A DNA stretch of 64,000 bases from Umezawaea tangerina (GCF_003002815.1 NZ_PVTF01000025.1:34900-98899); one strand, 5' to 3'; counted from the stretch's first letter, positions 50,623 to 62,548 are shown. Translations and numbers: made by a program. The notes: generated by a model not told the origin, from the letters alone.

Positions 50623-52218
50623 TCAGTCGGTGCTGGGCAAGGGATCGCGGCGCATCAGCGGGTAGAGCTGCTTGCGGGCGACGAGCACGCACAGCACGAA
50701 CGTGATGGCCGCCCCGGTGACCGCCTGCGGCACGACGTAGGCGCGGCCGTCGAACGCGGACCCGGTGGGCGGCAGGATGATCGCGATGAACGCGCTGGTG
50801 GTCATGGCGAAGCCGCGGAAGCGCTTGGCGACGACCGCGGTGGCCAGCGGGAGCGCCGCCCACAGCACGTACCAGGGCTGGAGCACCGGCCCGAGCACCA
50901 GCACGGCGCCCAGGCCCGCGCCGAGCCCGTTGACCGCCTTGATCCGGCCGCGGAAGCTCTTCCACAGCAGCGTGCCCACGATCAGCACGGACACGACCTG
51001 CCCGAGGATCCGCGCCAGCGCGATGGTGGACTCGGTGTGGTTGCCCAGCGACAGGGTGATGCCCAGCCCGCCGGACAGGTAGCCCAGCGCGGTCGGCGGC
51101 GACATCCAGCTCTTCACCGTGCTGGCCACGTTGAGCGTGGAGATCCAGCCGAACCCGTACCCGGTGCCCAGGCAGGTCAGCACGGTCACCAGCCCGGCGA
51201 CGGCGGTCATGAACGCCGCGGCGCGCAGCAGGTCGGCGAACCGGCCGCCGAGGCGCCGGGCGACCATCACCCCGAGGAAGCCGAGCGCGAGCATCGCGGG
51301 GATCTTCACCATCGCGCCCATCACGATCATGGTCGCGCCCAGCGCCACCCACAGCACCTCCTCGCGGGTGACCGGCGGCGGCGCGGCGCCCCTGGCCACC
51401 ACCGGCAGCTTGCGCAGCGCCAGCTCGAGGCCGACCAGCATCAGGCCGATGGCCAGGCCGTCGTTGTGCACGCCGATGACGATGTGGAACAGCACGAGCG
51501 GGTTGAGCGCGCCGAGCCACAGCGCGCCGACCGGCGGCACGCCGAACCGGCGGGCGAGCCGGGGGAGCGCCCACACGATCATCCCGAGCCCGACGAGGGC
51601 GAGCAGCCGGTGCAGGAACACCCCCGGCAGCACGTGGTCGCCGGTCAGCATCGCGATCACCCGGCCCACGGCGAGGAACAAAGGGCCGTACGGGGCGGGT
51701 GTTTCGCGCCAGATGTTCGGCACGTTCATCGTCAGCGGGTGGTCCACGCCGAGCGCCGTGGCGGGCCCGAACTCGTAGGGGTCCTGCCCCCTCGCGGCGA
51801 TCTCGCTCTGGGCGAGGTAGCTGTAGACGTCCCGGCTGAACATCGGCAGCACGAAGACCAGCGGCATCGTCCACATGAGCAGCGTGCGGTCGAGCTGGCT
51901 GCGGGTGGCCAGCCGGATGCGGCCGGGCCGCACGAACCGGCCGAGCCACAGCCACGCGGAGACCACCATGAACACGCCTGTCCAGGCGATTCCCATCGCG
52001 ACGCTGGGCATCCGCACGAACAGGCCGAGGACCGGGGTGCCCGGCAGCGGGCTGAAGACGGGGGCCGCGCCGGAGCCCAGCGAGCCGACCGCGAGCAGCA
52101 GCGCGCCGACCGTTCCCCACCTGCGGATGACGTCCAGCTGGCGGCGTTCGGGCGCGTCCAGCGAGCCGGGTTCGCCCGCCGTCACGCCGTCACTGGTGTC
52201 CACTCCGCCTGCCGTCAC
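50623..52218 (-). CDS. mptB: Polyprenol-phosphomannose-dependent alpha-1,6-mannosyltransferase MptB
   Basis: 531 aa GT-C membrane glycosyltransferase with about 12 helices. MptB features: early-loop catalytic Asp in LPMFSRDVYSYLAQSEIAAR, RGQDPYEFGPATALG, NIWRETPAPYGPLFL, and VLQPWYVLWAALPLATAV. In mycobacteria and corynebacteria MptB elongates the lipomannan alpha-1,6-mannan core from polyprenol-P-mannose outside the membrane. Its gene is regularly divergent from the SUF operon in actinobacteria, as here (96 bases). GTG start 52218. Confidence 0.93.
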   Translation of the reverse strand: MTAGGVDTSDGVTAGEPGSLDAPERRQLDVIRRWGTVGALLLAVGSLGSGAAPVFSPLPGTPVLGLFVRMPSVAMGIAWTGVFMVVSAWLWLGRFVRPGRIRLATRSQLDRTLLMWTMPLVFVLPMFSRDVYSYLAQSEIAARGQDPYEFGPATALGVDHPLTMNVPNIWRETPAPYGPLFLAVGRVIAMLTGDHVLPGVFLHRLLALVGLGMIVWALPRLARRFGVPPVGALWLGALNPLVLFHIVIGVHNDGLAIGLMLVGLELALRKLPVVARGAAPPPVTREEVLWVALGATMIVMGAMVKIPAMLALGFLGVMVARRLGGRFADLLRAAAFMTAVAGLVTVLTCLGTGYGFGWISTLNVASTVKSWMSPPTALGYLSGGLGITLSLGNHTESTIALARILGQVVSVLIVGTLLWKSFRGRIKAVNGLGAGLGAVLVLGPVLQPWYVLWAALPLATAVVAKRFRGFAMTTSAFIAIILPPTGSAFDGRAYVVPQAVTGAAITFVLCVLVARKQLYPLMRRDPLPSTD

Positions 52219-52292
52219 GACGCGAGGGTAGCGAGCGCGCGGGGCGGGTGAGCCGGGTCACCCGGTGGGGGCGCGGCTTTGCGGGCGCCGGC

Positions 52293-52314
52293 TAAATAAG
52301 CAACACTGGTGTTG
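52293..52314 (+). promoter_or_regulatory. SUF promoter -10 and SufR operator
   Basis: TAAATA (52293-52298) is a likely -10 box. Directly after it the palindrome CAACACTGGTGTTG (52301-52314) fits the CAAC-N6-GTTG site that I recall being reported for the Streptomyces SufR. Its last G is the first base of the sufR GTG start, so the repressor would cover the transcription start and initiation codon; the mRNA is probably leaderless or nearly so. Confidence 0.75.
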
Positions 52315-53042
52315 TGAAATACGCCGGGACCGGTTCGCAGGCCTTCGCGGGCTCTGTCGAAGCACCCGTCGGGCCCCCTGGGCACGACGGGCGGACCCGG
52401 CGCGCAGTCGCCAGGCTGCTGCTGGAGCGGGGCCCGGTCACCGCGGCGGCCGTCGCCGAGGTGCTGGGACTCAGTCCCACCGCTGTGCGCAGGCACATCG
52501 ACGCGCTGGTCGCCGATGGCGAGGCGACCACCAGGGAGGCTCCCCGGAGCGGCCAACGAGGCCGCGGACGTCCGGCGAAGCTCTTCCTGCTGACCGAGAC
52601 GGGGCGTTCCCGGTTCGGGCACGCCTACGACGACCTCGCCGTCGCCGCGTTGCGGTTCCTCGCCGAACAGGGCGGGGAAGAGGCGGTACGGGCCTTCGCG
52701 CAACGCCGGATGGCCGCCATGGTCGACCAGCACCGCGCCGCGATCACGGCCCTGCCCGACCCGGTCGACAGGGCCACGGCCCTGGCGAGCGCGTTGAGCA
52801 GGGAGGGTTACGCTGCCTCGACGCGCGACGTGGGCGCGGGAGCGCAGCTGTGCCAGCACCACTGCCCGGTCGCCCACGTGGCGGCCGAGTTCCCGCAGCT
52901 GTGCGAGACCGAGACGGAGACCTTCGCCGAGCTCCTCGGTTCCCACGTCCAGCGGCTGGCGACGATCGCACGCGGCGACGCCGTGTGCACCACGCACATC
53001 CCGAACACCGTTAAGACCCCAGATGGAGGGGAGCCCGCATGA
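52314..53042 (+). CDS. sufR: Fe-S-sensing SUF operon repressor SufR
   Basis: 242 aa. N-terminal winged helix ([40 protein letters not shown], and a [16 protein letters not shown] wing). C-terminal cluster-binding cysteines in [20 protein letters not shown] (C-x3-C-x13-C). SufR holds an Fe-S cluster and represses suf when clusters are sufficient. GTG 52314 lies inside the operator. It overlaps sufB by four bases (ATGA). Confidence 0.94.
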   Translation: MKYAGTGSQAFAGSVEAPVGPPGHDGRTRRAVARLLLERGPVTAAAVAEVLGLSPTAVRRHIDALVADGEATTREAPRSGQRGRGRPAKLFLLTETGRSRFGHAYDDLAVAALRFLAEQGGEEAVRAFAQRRMAAMVDQHRAAITALPDPVDRATALASALSREGYAASTRDVGAGAQLCQHHCPVAHVAAEFPQLCETETETFAELLGSHVQRLATIARGDAVCTTHIPNTVKTPDGGEPA

Positions 53043-54496
53043 CTGCCGCTGCCGAGCAGCGCACGCCCACCACGGTGCAGTCTGAGCCGCTCAGCCAGGA
53101 GGAGACCCTGGCGAGTATCGGCAACTACGAGTTCGGCTGGTCCGACTCCGACGCCGCCGGTACGAGCGCACGCCGAGGCCTGGACGAGGATGTCGTCAGG
53201 GACATCTCGGCGAAGAAGAGCGAGCCCGAGTGGATGCTGGAGCACCGCCTCAAGGGGCTGCGGCTGTTCGAGAAGAAGCCGATGCCGACGTGGGGTTCCG
53301 ACCTCTCCGGCATCAACTTCGACTCGATCAAGTACTTCGTGCGTTCGACCGAGAAGCAGGCCACCTCGTGGGAGGACCTGCCCGAGGACATCAAGAACAC
53401 CTACGACCGGCTGGGCATCCCCGAGGCGGAGAAGCAGCGCCTCGTGGCCGGTGTCGCCGCGCAGTACGAGTCCGAGGTGGTCTACCACCAGATCCGCGAG
53501 GACCTGGAAGCGCAGGGCGTCATCTTCAAGGACACCGACACCGCGCTCAAGGAGCACCCGGAGCTGTTCCAGGAGTACTTCGGCTCCGTCATCCCCTCGG
53601 GTGACAACAAGTTCTCGGCGCTGAACTCCGCGGTGTGGTCGGGCGGCTCGTTCATCTACGTCCCCAAGGGCGTCAAGGTGGACATCCCGCTGCAGGCCTA
53701 CTTCCGGATCAACACCGAGAACATGGGCCAGTTCGAGCGCACGCTGATCATCGTCGACGAGGGTGCCTACGTGCACTACGTCGAGGGCTGCACGGCGCCG
53801 ATCTACTCCTCGGACTCGCTGCACTCGGCCGTGGTCGAGATCATCGTGAAGAAGGGCGGCCGCTGCCGCTACACGACGATCCAGAACTGGTCGAACAACG
53901 TCTACAACCTGGTCACCAAGCGCGCCAAGGCCGAAGAGGGCGCGACCATGGAGTGGATCGACGGCAACATCGGCTCCAAGGTGACCATGAAGTACCCGGC
54001 GGTCTTCCTCATGGGCGAGCACGCCCACGGCGAGGTCCTCTCGATCGCGTTCGCGGGCGAGGGCCAGCACCAGGACGCGGGCGCCAAGATGGTCCACATG
54101 GCACCGCACACCTCCTCGACGATCGTGTCGAAGTCGGTGGCGCGCGGTGGTGGGCGCACGTCCTACCGCGGCCTGGTGCAGATCAACAAGCGGGCGCACC
54201 ACTCGAAGTCCACGGTGAAGTGCGACGCGCTGCTGGTGGACAACATCAGCCGCTCGGACACCTACCCCTACGTCGACGTCCGCGAGGACGACGTGCAGAT
54301 GGGCCACGAGGCCACGGTCTCGAAGGTGTCCGCCGAGCAGCTGTTCTACCTGATGTCGCGCGGCCTCACCGAGGACGAGGCCATGGCGATGATCGTGCGC
54401 GGGTTCGTCGAGCCCATCGCGCGCGAGCTGCCCATGGAGTACGCGCTCGAGCTGAACCGCCTGATCGAACTGCAGATGGAAGGGGCCGTCGGCTGA
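53039..54496 (+). CDS. sufB: Fe-S cluster assembly scaffold SufB
   Basis: 485 aa, full length for SufB. Conserved beta-helix core with [40 protein letters not shown] (scaffold Cys), [20 protein letters not shown], and [20 protein letters not shown] near the C-terminus. It forms the SufBC2D complex that assembles Fe-S clusters from SufS/SufU-derived sulfur. Overlaps sufR (ATGA); one base separates it from sufD. Confidence 0.98.
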   Translation: MTAAAEQRTPTTVQSEPLSQEETLASIGNYEFGWSDSDAAGTSARRGLDEDVVRDISAKKSEPEWMLEHRLKGLRLFEKKPMPTWGSDLSGINFDSIKYFVRSTEKQATSWEDLPEDIKNTYDRLGIPEAEKQRLVAGVAAQYESEVVYHQIREDLEAQGVIFKDTDTALKEHPELFQEYFGSVIPSGDNKFSALNSAVWSGGSFIYVPKGVKVDIPLQAYFRINTENMGQFERTLIIVDEGAYVHYVEGCTAPIYSSDSLHSAVVEIIVKKGGRCRYTTIQNWSNNVYNLVTKRAKAEEGATMEWIDGNIGSKVTMKYPAVFLMGEHAHGEVLSIAFAGEGQHQDAGAKMVHMAPHTSSTIVSKSVARGGGRTSYRGLVQINKRAHHSKSTVKCDALLVDNISRSDTYPYVDVREDDVQMGHEATVSKVSAEQLFYLMSRGLTEDEAMAMIVRGFVEPIARELPMEYALELNRLIELQMEGAVG

Positions 54497-54497
54497 C

Positions 54498-55676
54498 ATG
54501 GCCGTTTCAACCGAGGCCCAGCACGGCCTGACGGACCACACGCACGGCGTCGGGGGCACCCCGGTGTCGTCGCGTGCGGACCACTTCGCCTCGTTCGACG
54601 TCGACGCCTTCGAGGTGCCCGGCGGCCGCGAGGAGATCTGGCGCTTCACCCCCATGAAGCGGCTGAAGAACCTGCACAACGGCGCCCCCGCGACGGGGTC
54701 GGCCACCGTCGAGGTCAAGGCGGCGGCGGGCATCACCGTCGAGACCGTCCGGCGCGGCGACGCGCGGCTCGGTGTCGCGGGCACCCCCAGCGACCGGATC
54801 GCCGCGCAGGCGTGGTCGTCGTTCACCGACGGCACGCTGCTGACGGTGGGCAAGAACGAGGAGGTCACCGAGCCGACGCTGGTCACCGTGACCGGCGCCG
54901 GCGAGGGCGAGGTCGCCTACGGGCACCTGCAGATCCGCTCGGAGCTGTTCTCCAAGGCCGTCGTGGTGGTCGACCACCGAGGTTCCGGCGCGTACGCGGA
55001 CAACGTCGAGTTCGTGGTCGGCGACGGCGCGCACCTCACCGTCATCTCGGTCCAGGACTGGGCCGACGACGCGGTGCACGTCTCCTCCCACCACGCCTCG
55101 CTCGGCCGCGACGCGACCTTCCGGCACACGGTCATCACGCTGGGCGGCGACGTCGTCCGGCTCACCCCGACGGTGACCTACACGGGCAAGGGCGGCGACG
55201 CGGAGCTCAACGGGCTCTACTTCGCCGACCACGGCCAGCACCTGGAACACCGCACGTTCATCGACCACAAGGTGTCGAACTGCCGCAGCAACGTCGTCTA
55301 CAAGGGCGCGTTGCAGGGCGAGGGCGCGCACACCGTGTGGATCGGCGACGTGCTGATCCGGGCGGCGGCCGAGGGCACCGAGACCTACGAGCTGAACCGG
55401 AACCTGGTGCTCACCGACGGCGCCCGCGCCGACTCGGTGCCGAACCTGGAGATCGAGACCGGCGAGATCGTCAGCGCCGGGCACGCCAGCGCCACCGGCC
55501 GGTTCGACGACGAGCAGCTGTTCTACCTGCAGGCCAGGGGAATCCCGGAGGACCAGGCCCGCCGCCTGGTCGTGCGCGGCTTCTTCCACGAGATCCTGCT
55601 GAAGATCACGGTCCCCGAGGTGCGCGAGCGCCTCGAGGCCGCGATCGAGGCCGAGTTGGAAGCAGTAGGCGCGTGA
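54498..55676 (+). CDS. sufD: Fe-S cluster assembly protein SufD
   Basis: 392 aa, SufB paralogue. GREEIWRFTPMKRLKNLHNG at the N-terminus, a right-handed beta-helix, and LEIETGEIVSAGHASATGRF with DDEQLFYLQARGIPEDQARR at the C-terminus. The SufD His that helps cluster formation with the SufB Cys is plausibly within the AGHASATG motif. ATG 54498 lies directly after the sufB stop. Confidence 0.97.
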   Translation: MAVSTEAQHGLTDHTHGVGGTPVSSRADHFASFDVDAFEVPGGREEIWRFTPMKRLKNLHNGAPATGSATVEVKAAAGITVETVRRGDARLGVAGTPSDRIAAQAWSSFTDGTLLTVGKNEEVTEPTLVTVTGAGEGEVAYGHLQIRSELFSKAVVVVDHRGSGAYADNVEFVVGDGAHLTVISVQDWADDAVHVSSHHASLGRDATFRHTVITLGGDVVRLTPTVTYTGKGGDAELNGLYFADHGQHLEHRTFIDHKVSNCRSNVVYKGALQGEGAHTVWIGDVLIRAAAEGTETYELNRNLVLTDGARADSVPNLEIETGEIVSAGHASATGRFDDEQLFYLQARGIPEDQARRLVVRGFFHEILLKITVPEVRERLEAAIEAELEAVGA

Positions 55677-55710
55677 CGTGCCGACGTGCTCGTCCCGGCG
55701 GGGGCGCACG

Positions 55711-56019
55711 ATGATCAAGGTGTGCGCCTTCGCCGAGCTGGACGACCGCAAGCCGTTCGCGGCCGACGTCGACGGGAACCCCGTCGTCGTCGTCCGCGAC
55801 GGCGAGCGGGTGCACGCACTGCAGGACCAGTGCTCGCACGCCGCGGTGTCGTTGAGCGAGGGCGAGGTGACGAAGCAGGGGATCGAGTGCTGGCTGCACG
55901 GTTCCCGCTTCGACCTCACCACCGGTGAGCCGTCCTCGCCGCCCGCCTCCGAGCCCGTCGACGTCTACGCCGTCGAAGTACGCGATGGCGACGTGTACGT
56001 CGCCGTCCCCCAGGACTGA
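55711..56019 (+). CDS. Rieske-type ferredoxin of SUF operon
   Basis: 102 aa from ATG 55711 (GGGGG eight bases upstream). [2Fe-2S] Rieske motifs CSHAAVSL and CWLHGSRFD, i.e. C-x-H and C-x2-H. Annotated in relatives as non-heme iron oxygenase ferredoxin subunit. Its place between sufD and sufC is conserved in actinobacteria and suggests electron supply for cluster assembly rather than ring hydroxylation; that role is inferred. An upstream GTG at 55678 adds 11 residues. Confidence 0.93.
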   Translation: MIKVCAFAELDDRKPFAADVDGNPVVVVRDGERVHALQDQCSHAAVSLSEGEVTKQGIECWLHGSRFDLTTGEPSSPPASEPVDVYAVEVRDGDVYVAVPQD

Positions 56020-56045
56020 CCGCAGTTACAGGAGAACACAGAGCC

Positions 56046-58600
<2,555 letters not shown>

Positions 58601-58604
<4 letters not shown>

Positions 58605-58996
58605 GCGAGCAGGACACCGAGGTCGTGCGCGGCGTCGAAGGGCTGCCCGTGCCACCCGCACCCAAAGCCGACGTCGCCGCCATCGACGACATCGAGGAAG
58701 CCATGCGCGACGTGGTGGACCCCGAGCTGGGCATCAACGTGGTCGACCTCGGCCTCGTGTACGACCTCCGCGTCGAGGACGGCAACGTCGCGATCATCGA
58801 CATGACGCTGACGTCCGCGGCGTGCCCGCTGACGGACGTGATCGAGGACCAGACGCGTCAGGCGTTGACCGGTGGGCCCGGTGGGGGGTTGGTGGACGAC
58901 TTCCGGATCAACTGGGTGTGGATGCCGCCGTGGGGGCCGGAGAAGATCACGGATGATGGGCGGGAGCAGCTTCGGGCGTTGGGGTTCACGGTGTAG
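58601..58996 (+). CDS. sufT: SufT-like MIP18/DUF59 Fe-S maturation protein
   Basis: 131 aa. DUF59 core: EEAMRDVVDPELGINVVDLG, LVYDLRVEDGNVAIIDMTLT, and SAACPLTDVIEDQTR with the conserved Cys. PaaD/SufT-type carrier or maturation factor, the last gene of actinobacterial SUF operons. Codon use turns G/T-rich from about 58860 to the stop, running into the repeat element. Confidence 0.93.
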
Positions 58997-59076
58997 GTGT
59001 TGTTTGGTGTTGGGTGCTTTGGGCCCGCTTGGCTTCGGCTGGGCGGGTCTTTTGCGTTGGTGGGTGGGGTGTGGGG

Positions 59077-59412
59077 GAAGCCCGGCCCCCGGCGCGCGAT
59101 TGTCTCAATGCTTGATCTTGCTTGTCAAGACGATAGGGCTGTCTTGACAAGCAAGATCAAGCAGGAGGGCGCTGTGGATCGGGGGCAGAGGGGGAGTCTG
59201 GCTTCGCCAGCATCGAGCTGCGCTCGACAGGGCATCCTCGGCTTCGCCGTCGGACAAGGCATCCTTGGCTTCGCCGTTGGACGGGGCATCCGCGCTTCGC
59301 GGCGGACAGAACATCCTTGCTGCGCTGCGGACAAGGCCCCAGGCGCTTCGCGCCGGATGCGCGCTGGCGGGCTGCGCCCGGCGGGGTGGGGTTGGTGCTT
59401 GCTGTGCGTTGG
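59077..59412 (+). repeat. Dispersed structured intergenic element, copy C
   Basis: Occupies most of the 438-base gap between sufT and the GCS2 gene. Same module order as copies A and B, but the 22-bp stem (arms 59110-59131 and 59141-59162; loop GATAGGGCT) differs from them at four positions, each matched on the opposite arm so pairing stays perfect. Flanks and loop are almost unchanged. Four tandem 25-27-base hairpin units follow. Placed between convergent genes like the other two copies. Confidence 0.88.
59231..59334 (+). repeat. Tandem array of 25-27-base hairpin units
   Basis: Four head-to-tail units inside copy C (59231, 59258, 59285, 59310). Each has the form GGCATCC + small palindrome with TTCG or TGCG loop + GGACA. 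Copy B has one such unit, copy A about four. Stem sequences vary between units but pairing is kept. Confidence 0.8.
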
Positions 59413-59435
59413 ACAGGCAAGCGGCCTTGCCGTCC
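59411..59435 (-). terminator. Hairpin at the end of the GCS2 gene
   Basis: GGAC-A-GGCAAG / CTTGCC-GTCC with loop CGGC and one bulged A. It abuts the stop codon of the minus-strand ligase gene and could terminate it. Confidence 0.5.
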
Positions 59436-60568
59436 TATTTCGAAGCGGTCTGGCGTATCAGCAGGTCTACTACGTCGCTCAGTTCGCCCCGCTGTCGGAA
59501 TGCTCGTCGCTGTCGTTCTGCCCCTGAGCCGTCCAGCAGCATTCGGTCGACGGCTGCTGTTGCCAGGTCGAAGTCGCCGGAAGCTTCCAGGGCGGGGCGG
59601 GCCCAGGTGAGTAGGGCGTGGAGTTGTGTGGAGGCTTGGACCAGCTCGCCGGTTGCGAGGTTCACGTTCGTGCCTTCGATGCCGTCGCGGGCGGCGCGCC
59701 AGAGGGCTGCTCGGAGCAGGTGGGGGGCGACGTCGAGGGCGGGGACGCGGGAGCTGAGGGCCATGACTGCGATCGCGCGGGTCAAGGCGGCGATGAGGAC
59801 TGCCTCGTCCACGGTGGCCGCGACGTCGCAGACGCGCAGTTCGACGGTCGGGTGGTTGGCCGAAAGCCTGATGTCCCAGTAGATCGTGGCCGCGTCCATG
59901 GCCGCGCCGCTGCTTTGCAGGAGCTGGGTGTTCGCGTGGTACTCCTCGGCCGAGGCGAATCGTGGTGGGGCGCCTGCGGATGGCCATGGTGACCACGTCA
60001 GGTAGCGCCAGCTGGCGTAGCCGGTGTCCCGGCCGGAGGCGAACGGGGAGTTGGCGCTCAGTGCGAGCAGCACCGGCAGCCACGGTCGGAGGTGGTTGCT
60101 GATGTGGACGCCCGCGTCCTCGTCCGGGATCCCCACGTGCACGTGGCAGCCGCAGATGGTCAGGTCGTGGATCAGGCGTCCGTACTCGACCGCCATGCGT
60201 CGGTAGCGGGGGTCGTCGGTCAGCGGAGCGGGGTGCACCTCGCCGAGCACCGCCGTGCCCGTCGCGACCAAGCGGGTGCCGTGTTCGGCGGCCATGGCGC
60301 CCAGGGCGCCCCGTGCGGCGACGAGCTCGGAGCGCACCTCGGCCATGGAGCGGCAGACGGGGGTGGCGATCTCGACCTGGAAGTCGGTCAGCTCGGCCTG
60401 GAGGTCGAAGCGGCCGTCCGACTTGGTCGCCAGCACCTCCGGCGCGAGCGGGGCGACCTCGCGGGTGGTGGCGTCGACCAGCAGGAACTCCTCCTCGACA
60501 CCCACGGAGAGGGACTGGTCGAAGATGGTCCGCGGTCGGGGCAACTGGCTGGTGTCGGCCTTGCTCAC
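59435..60568 (-). CDS. GCS2-family carboxylate-amine ligase (YbdK-like)
   Basis: 377 aa. Glutamate-cysteine ligase type 2 fold: SVGVEEEFLLVD (metal/ATP site), DLQAELTDFQVEIATPVC, ICGCHVHVGIPDEDAGVHIS, NSPFASGRDTGYASWRY, and NHPTVELRVCDVAATVDEAV. YbdK-type members have weak glutamate-cysteine ligase activity. Many actinomycetes keep several paralogues, one being EgtA for ergothioneine; no other egt gene is nearby, so EgtA identity is not supported. Start GTG 60568. Confidence 0.9.
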   Translation of the reverse strand: MSKADTSQLPRPRTIFDQSLSVGVEEEFLLVDATTREVAPLAPEVLATKSDGRFDLQAELTDFQVEIATPVCRSMAEVRSELVAARGALGAMAAEHGTRLVATGTAVLGEVHPAPLTDDPRYRRMAVEYGRLIHDLTICGCHVHVGIPDEDAGVHISNHLRPWLPVLLALSANSPFASGRDTGYASWRYLTWSPWPSAGAPPRFASAEEYHANTQLLQSSGAAMDAATIYWDIRLSANHPTVELRVCDVAATVDEAVLIAALTRAIAVMALSSRVPALDVAPHLLRAALWRAARDGIEGTNVNLATGELVQASTQLHALLTWARPALEASGDFDLATAAVDRMLLDGSGAERQRRAFRQRGELSDVVDLLIRQTASK

Positions 60569-60751
60569 GGGATACGTCCAATGCTGTGGGTAGTCCTCAC
60601 AATGCTATGAGTGACCAAGCCACAGGCACATGCGGCGTATTGGCGAACTCTACGCGCGGATGGCGTCAGTTTCGGACATCCCCAGGCCGGCGGCCGGTTC
60701 CGAGCGCTCGTTGACGCCTGTCCCAGCGCGCTGTCGGTCGTGATCCGCTGG

Positions 60752-62467
60752 TCACGCCGCAGGTCGGGGGGACCCGCTCTCACCAACCGGTGTGCCGCGC
60801 AGCAGGTCGACCCGGTCGTTGCCCGGCCGACCGAGCACCCAGCTGGTGCCCCGCAACGACTTCGCCCGCGCCTTCAACGGCGCCAGCAGCCGCGACACCT
60901 CGCGGTAGGACGGCACCGACCCGGCGGCGCACACCAGCGTCGCCAGCGACAGCGTGACGGCCAGGCCCTCGGCTTCGAACTCGGTGTCCAGCACCCGCGA
61001 GGCCAGCGGCACGATCTCGTCCAGGCCCGCCACGACCAGGAAGTCGTCCCCGCCGACGTGCCCCACCTGCGCGGTCGGCCACGGGACCGCCGCCTCGGAC
61101 AGCGTCCGTCCGATCCCGCGGATCAGCTCGTCACCCGCGGCGAAGCCGACCCCGTCGTTGACCCGCTTGAACCCGTCCACGTCCAGCCAGCCGACGGCGA
61201 AGATCTCACCCGCCATGATCCGCCGGTCGACCTCCCGCGCGATCGCGTCGCTGCCGGGCAGCCTGGTCAGCGGGTTCAGCGCGGCGGCCTGCTCCACCTT
61301 CAGCTCGGCGATGCCCCGCACGACGTCCGCGACCCGCACGACCCCGAGGCAGCGGTCGTCGGCGTCGACGACGACCAGGTCGTCGTTGGTGCGCTCGCGG
61401 TCGGTGTTGGCGACGATGTCCAGCAGCTCCACGGCGCTGGTGCCGGTGCCGATCAGGTGCGGCCGGTCGGCCAGCCTGGCCGCGTCGCGGCGGGCGTGCA
61501 GCGCGTGGCCGTAGGGGCCGGTCACGGCGAGGAGGAACCGGTTGCGGTCCACCGACCAGCGCGGACGGCCGTCGGGGTCGACCAGCACGACACCGCTGAG
61601 GCTCGGGTGGCCAGCCAGCAGCTCGCGCACCCGCTCGGACGTCGCGTCCTCCGGCAACGTGGTCGCGGGGTGCAGGAAGTCGGTCACCCGAGGTCCGGTG
61701 GCGCGCCGGATCGGGCCGGTGCGGGTCACCGCCTCCGGGTCGTTGGCCTCGCTGAGCACGGCCGCGATGGTGGCGTCGACCCTCGGTCTTCGCGACGCCG
61801 CCGCCAGCAGGTTGCCCTGCGCCAACCACACCCCGAGCCTGCGCAACGACGCCAGCTCGGCCTCGGTCTCCACGCCCTCGGCGACCAGCTGCGCCCCGGT
61901 GTGCTCGGCGATGTGCAGCAACCCCTGGACCACCGCGCACTGACCGGGGTCGTCCGGCAGCGCCGCCACGACCTCGCGGTCCAGCTTCAGCAGGTCCGGC
62001 CGCGCCCCGGCGAGCAGGCTCAACGGCACGTCGCCCTCACCCACCCCGTCCAGTGCGATCCGGAACCCGTTCCCGCGCAACAGCTCCAGCCCGCGCAGCA
62101 GCGCGCCCCGCCGCGCGCGGGAGTAGGGGATGCCGACCTCGACGACCACGCTCGACGGCGACCGGCCCGCGTCGCGCAGGGCACCGAACAGCGGGGCGAG
62201 GAACTCCGGCCGGTCGGCCAGCGTCATCGCCATCAGGTTGAGGTGCAGCGGCAGCGCGAGCTCGTGGTCGGCGGCGGACCCGACCGCACGGCAGGCGAGC
62301 GCCACGTCGGTGTTCGTCAGGTACCCCGCGCCGTGGGCCGCGCGCAGCAGGTCCTGCACGCCGCCGTCATGAGGCCGGGCCAGGGCTTCGACCGCGACGA
62401 CACCCCCGGTGTGGAGGTTGAACAGCGGCTGGAAGGCGAATCGGACGTCATCCAGCAACGCGGGCAC
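60752..62467 (-). CDS. EAL-CBS-GGDEF protein with degenerate motifs
   Basis: 571 aa. EAL domain first (about 1-230): VVAVEALARP and LVAEGVETEAEL are kept, but the DDFGTG loop reads ALDGVGEG, losing the second metal Asp. A CBS pair follows (about 250-400: VVLVDPDGRPRWSVDRNRFL; LVVVDADDRCLGVVRVADVV). The GGDEF domain is last (about 410-550), with the active loop HVGGDDF in place of RxGGDEF. Reversed EAL-to-GGDEF order with a CBS regulatory core; probably a ligand-sensing protein rather than an efficient cyclase or phosphodiesterase. Confidence 0.88.
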   Translation of the reverse strand: MPALLDDVRFAFQPLFNLHTGGVVAVEALARPHDGGVQDLLRAAHGAGYLTNTDVALACRAVGSAADHELALPLHLNLMAMTLADRPEFLAPLFGALRDAGRSPSSVVVEVGIPYSRARRGALLRGLELLRGNGFRIALDGVGEGDVPLSLLAGARPDLLKLDREVVAALPDDPGQCAVVQGLLHIAEHTGAQLVAEGVETEAELASLRRLGVWLAQGNLLAAASRRPRVDATIAAVLSEANDPEAVTRTGPIRRATGPRVTDFLHPATTLPEDATSERVRELLAGHPSLSGVVLVDPDGRPRWSVDRNRFLLAVTGPYGHALHARRDAARLADRPHLIGTGTSAVELLDIVANTDRERTNDDLVVVDADDRCLGVVRVADVVRGIAELKVEQAAALNPLTRLPGSDAIAREVDRRIMAGEIFAVGWLDVDGFKRVNDGVGFAAGDELIRGIGRTLSEAAVPWPTAQVGHVGGDDFLVVAGLDEIVPLASRVLDTEFEAEGLAVTLSLATLVCAAGSVPSYREVSRLLAPLKARAKSLRGTSWVLGRPGNDRVDLLRGTPVGESGSPRPAA

Positions 62468-62548
62468 CCGTCGATCGTGCCTGGTCGATCATGGTTTGCC
62501 GAGGTCGTTCACCAGGTGTTCACGACCTCTTCGGGTGCGGTCGCCCCC

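Noticed and set aside
59231..59334. Tandem units considered as a CRISPR array
   Set aside because: Units are 25-27 bases head to tail with no unique spacers, each unit is itself a hairpin, and no cas genes are present.
59435..60568. Assignment of the GCS2 protein as EgtA (ergothioneine)
   Set aside because: No egtB, egtC, egtD or egtE gene is adjacent, and YbdK-like paralogues are common in actinomycetes.
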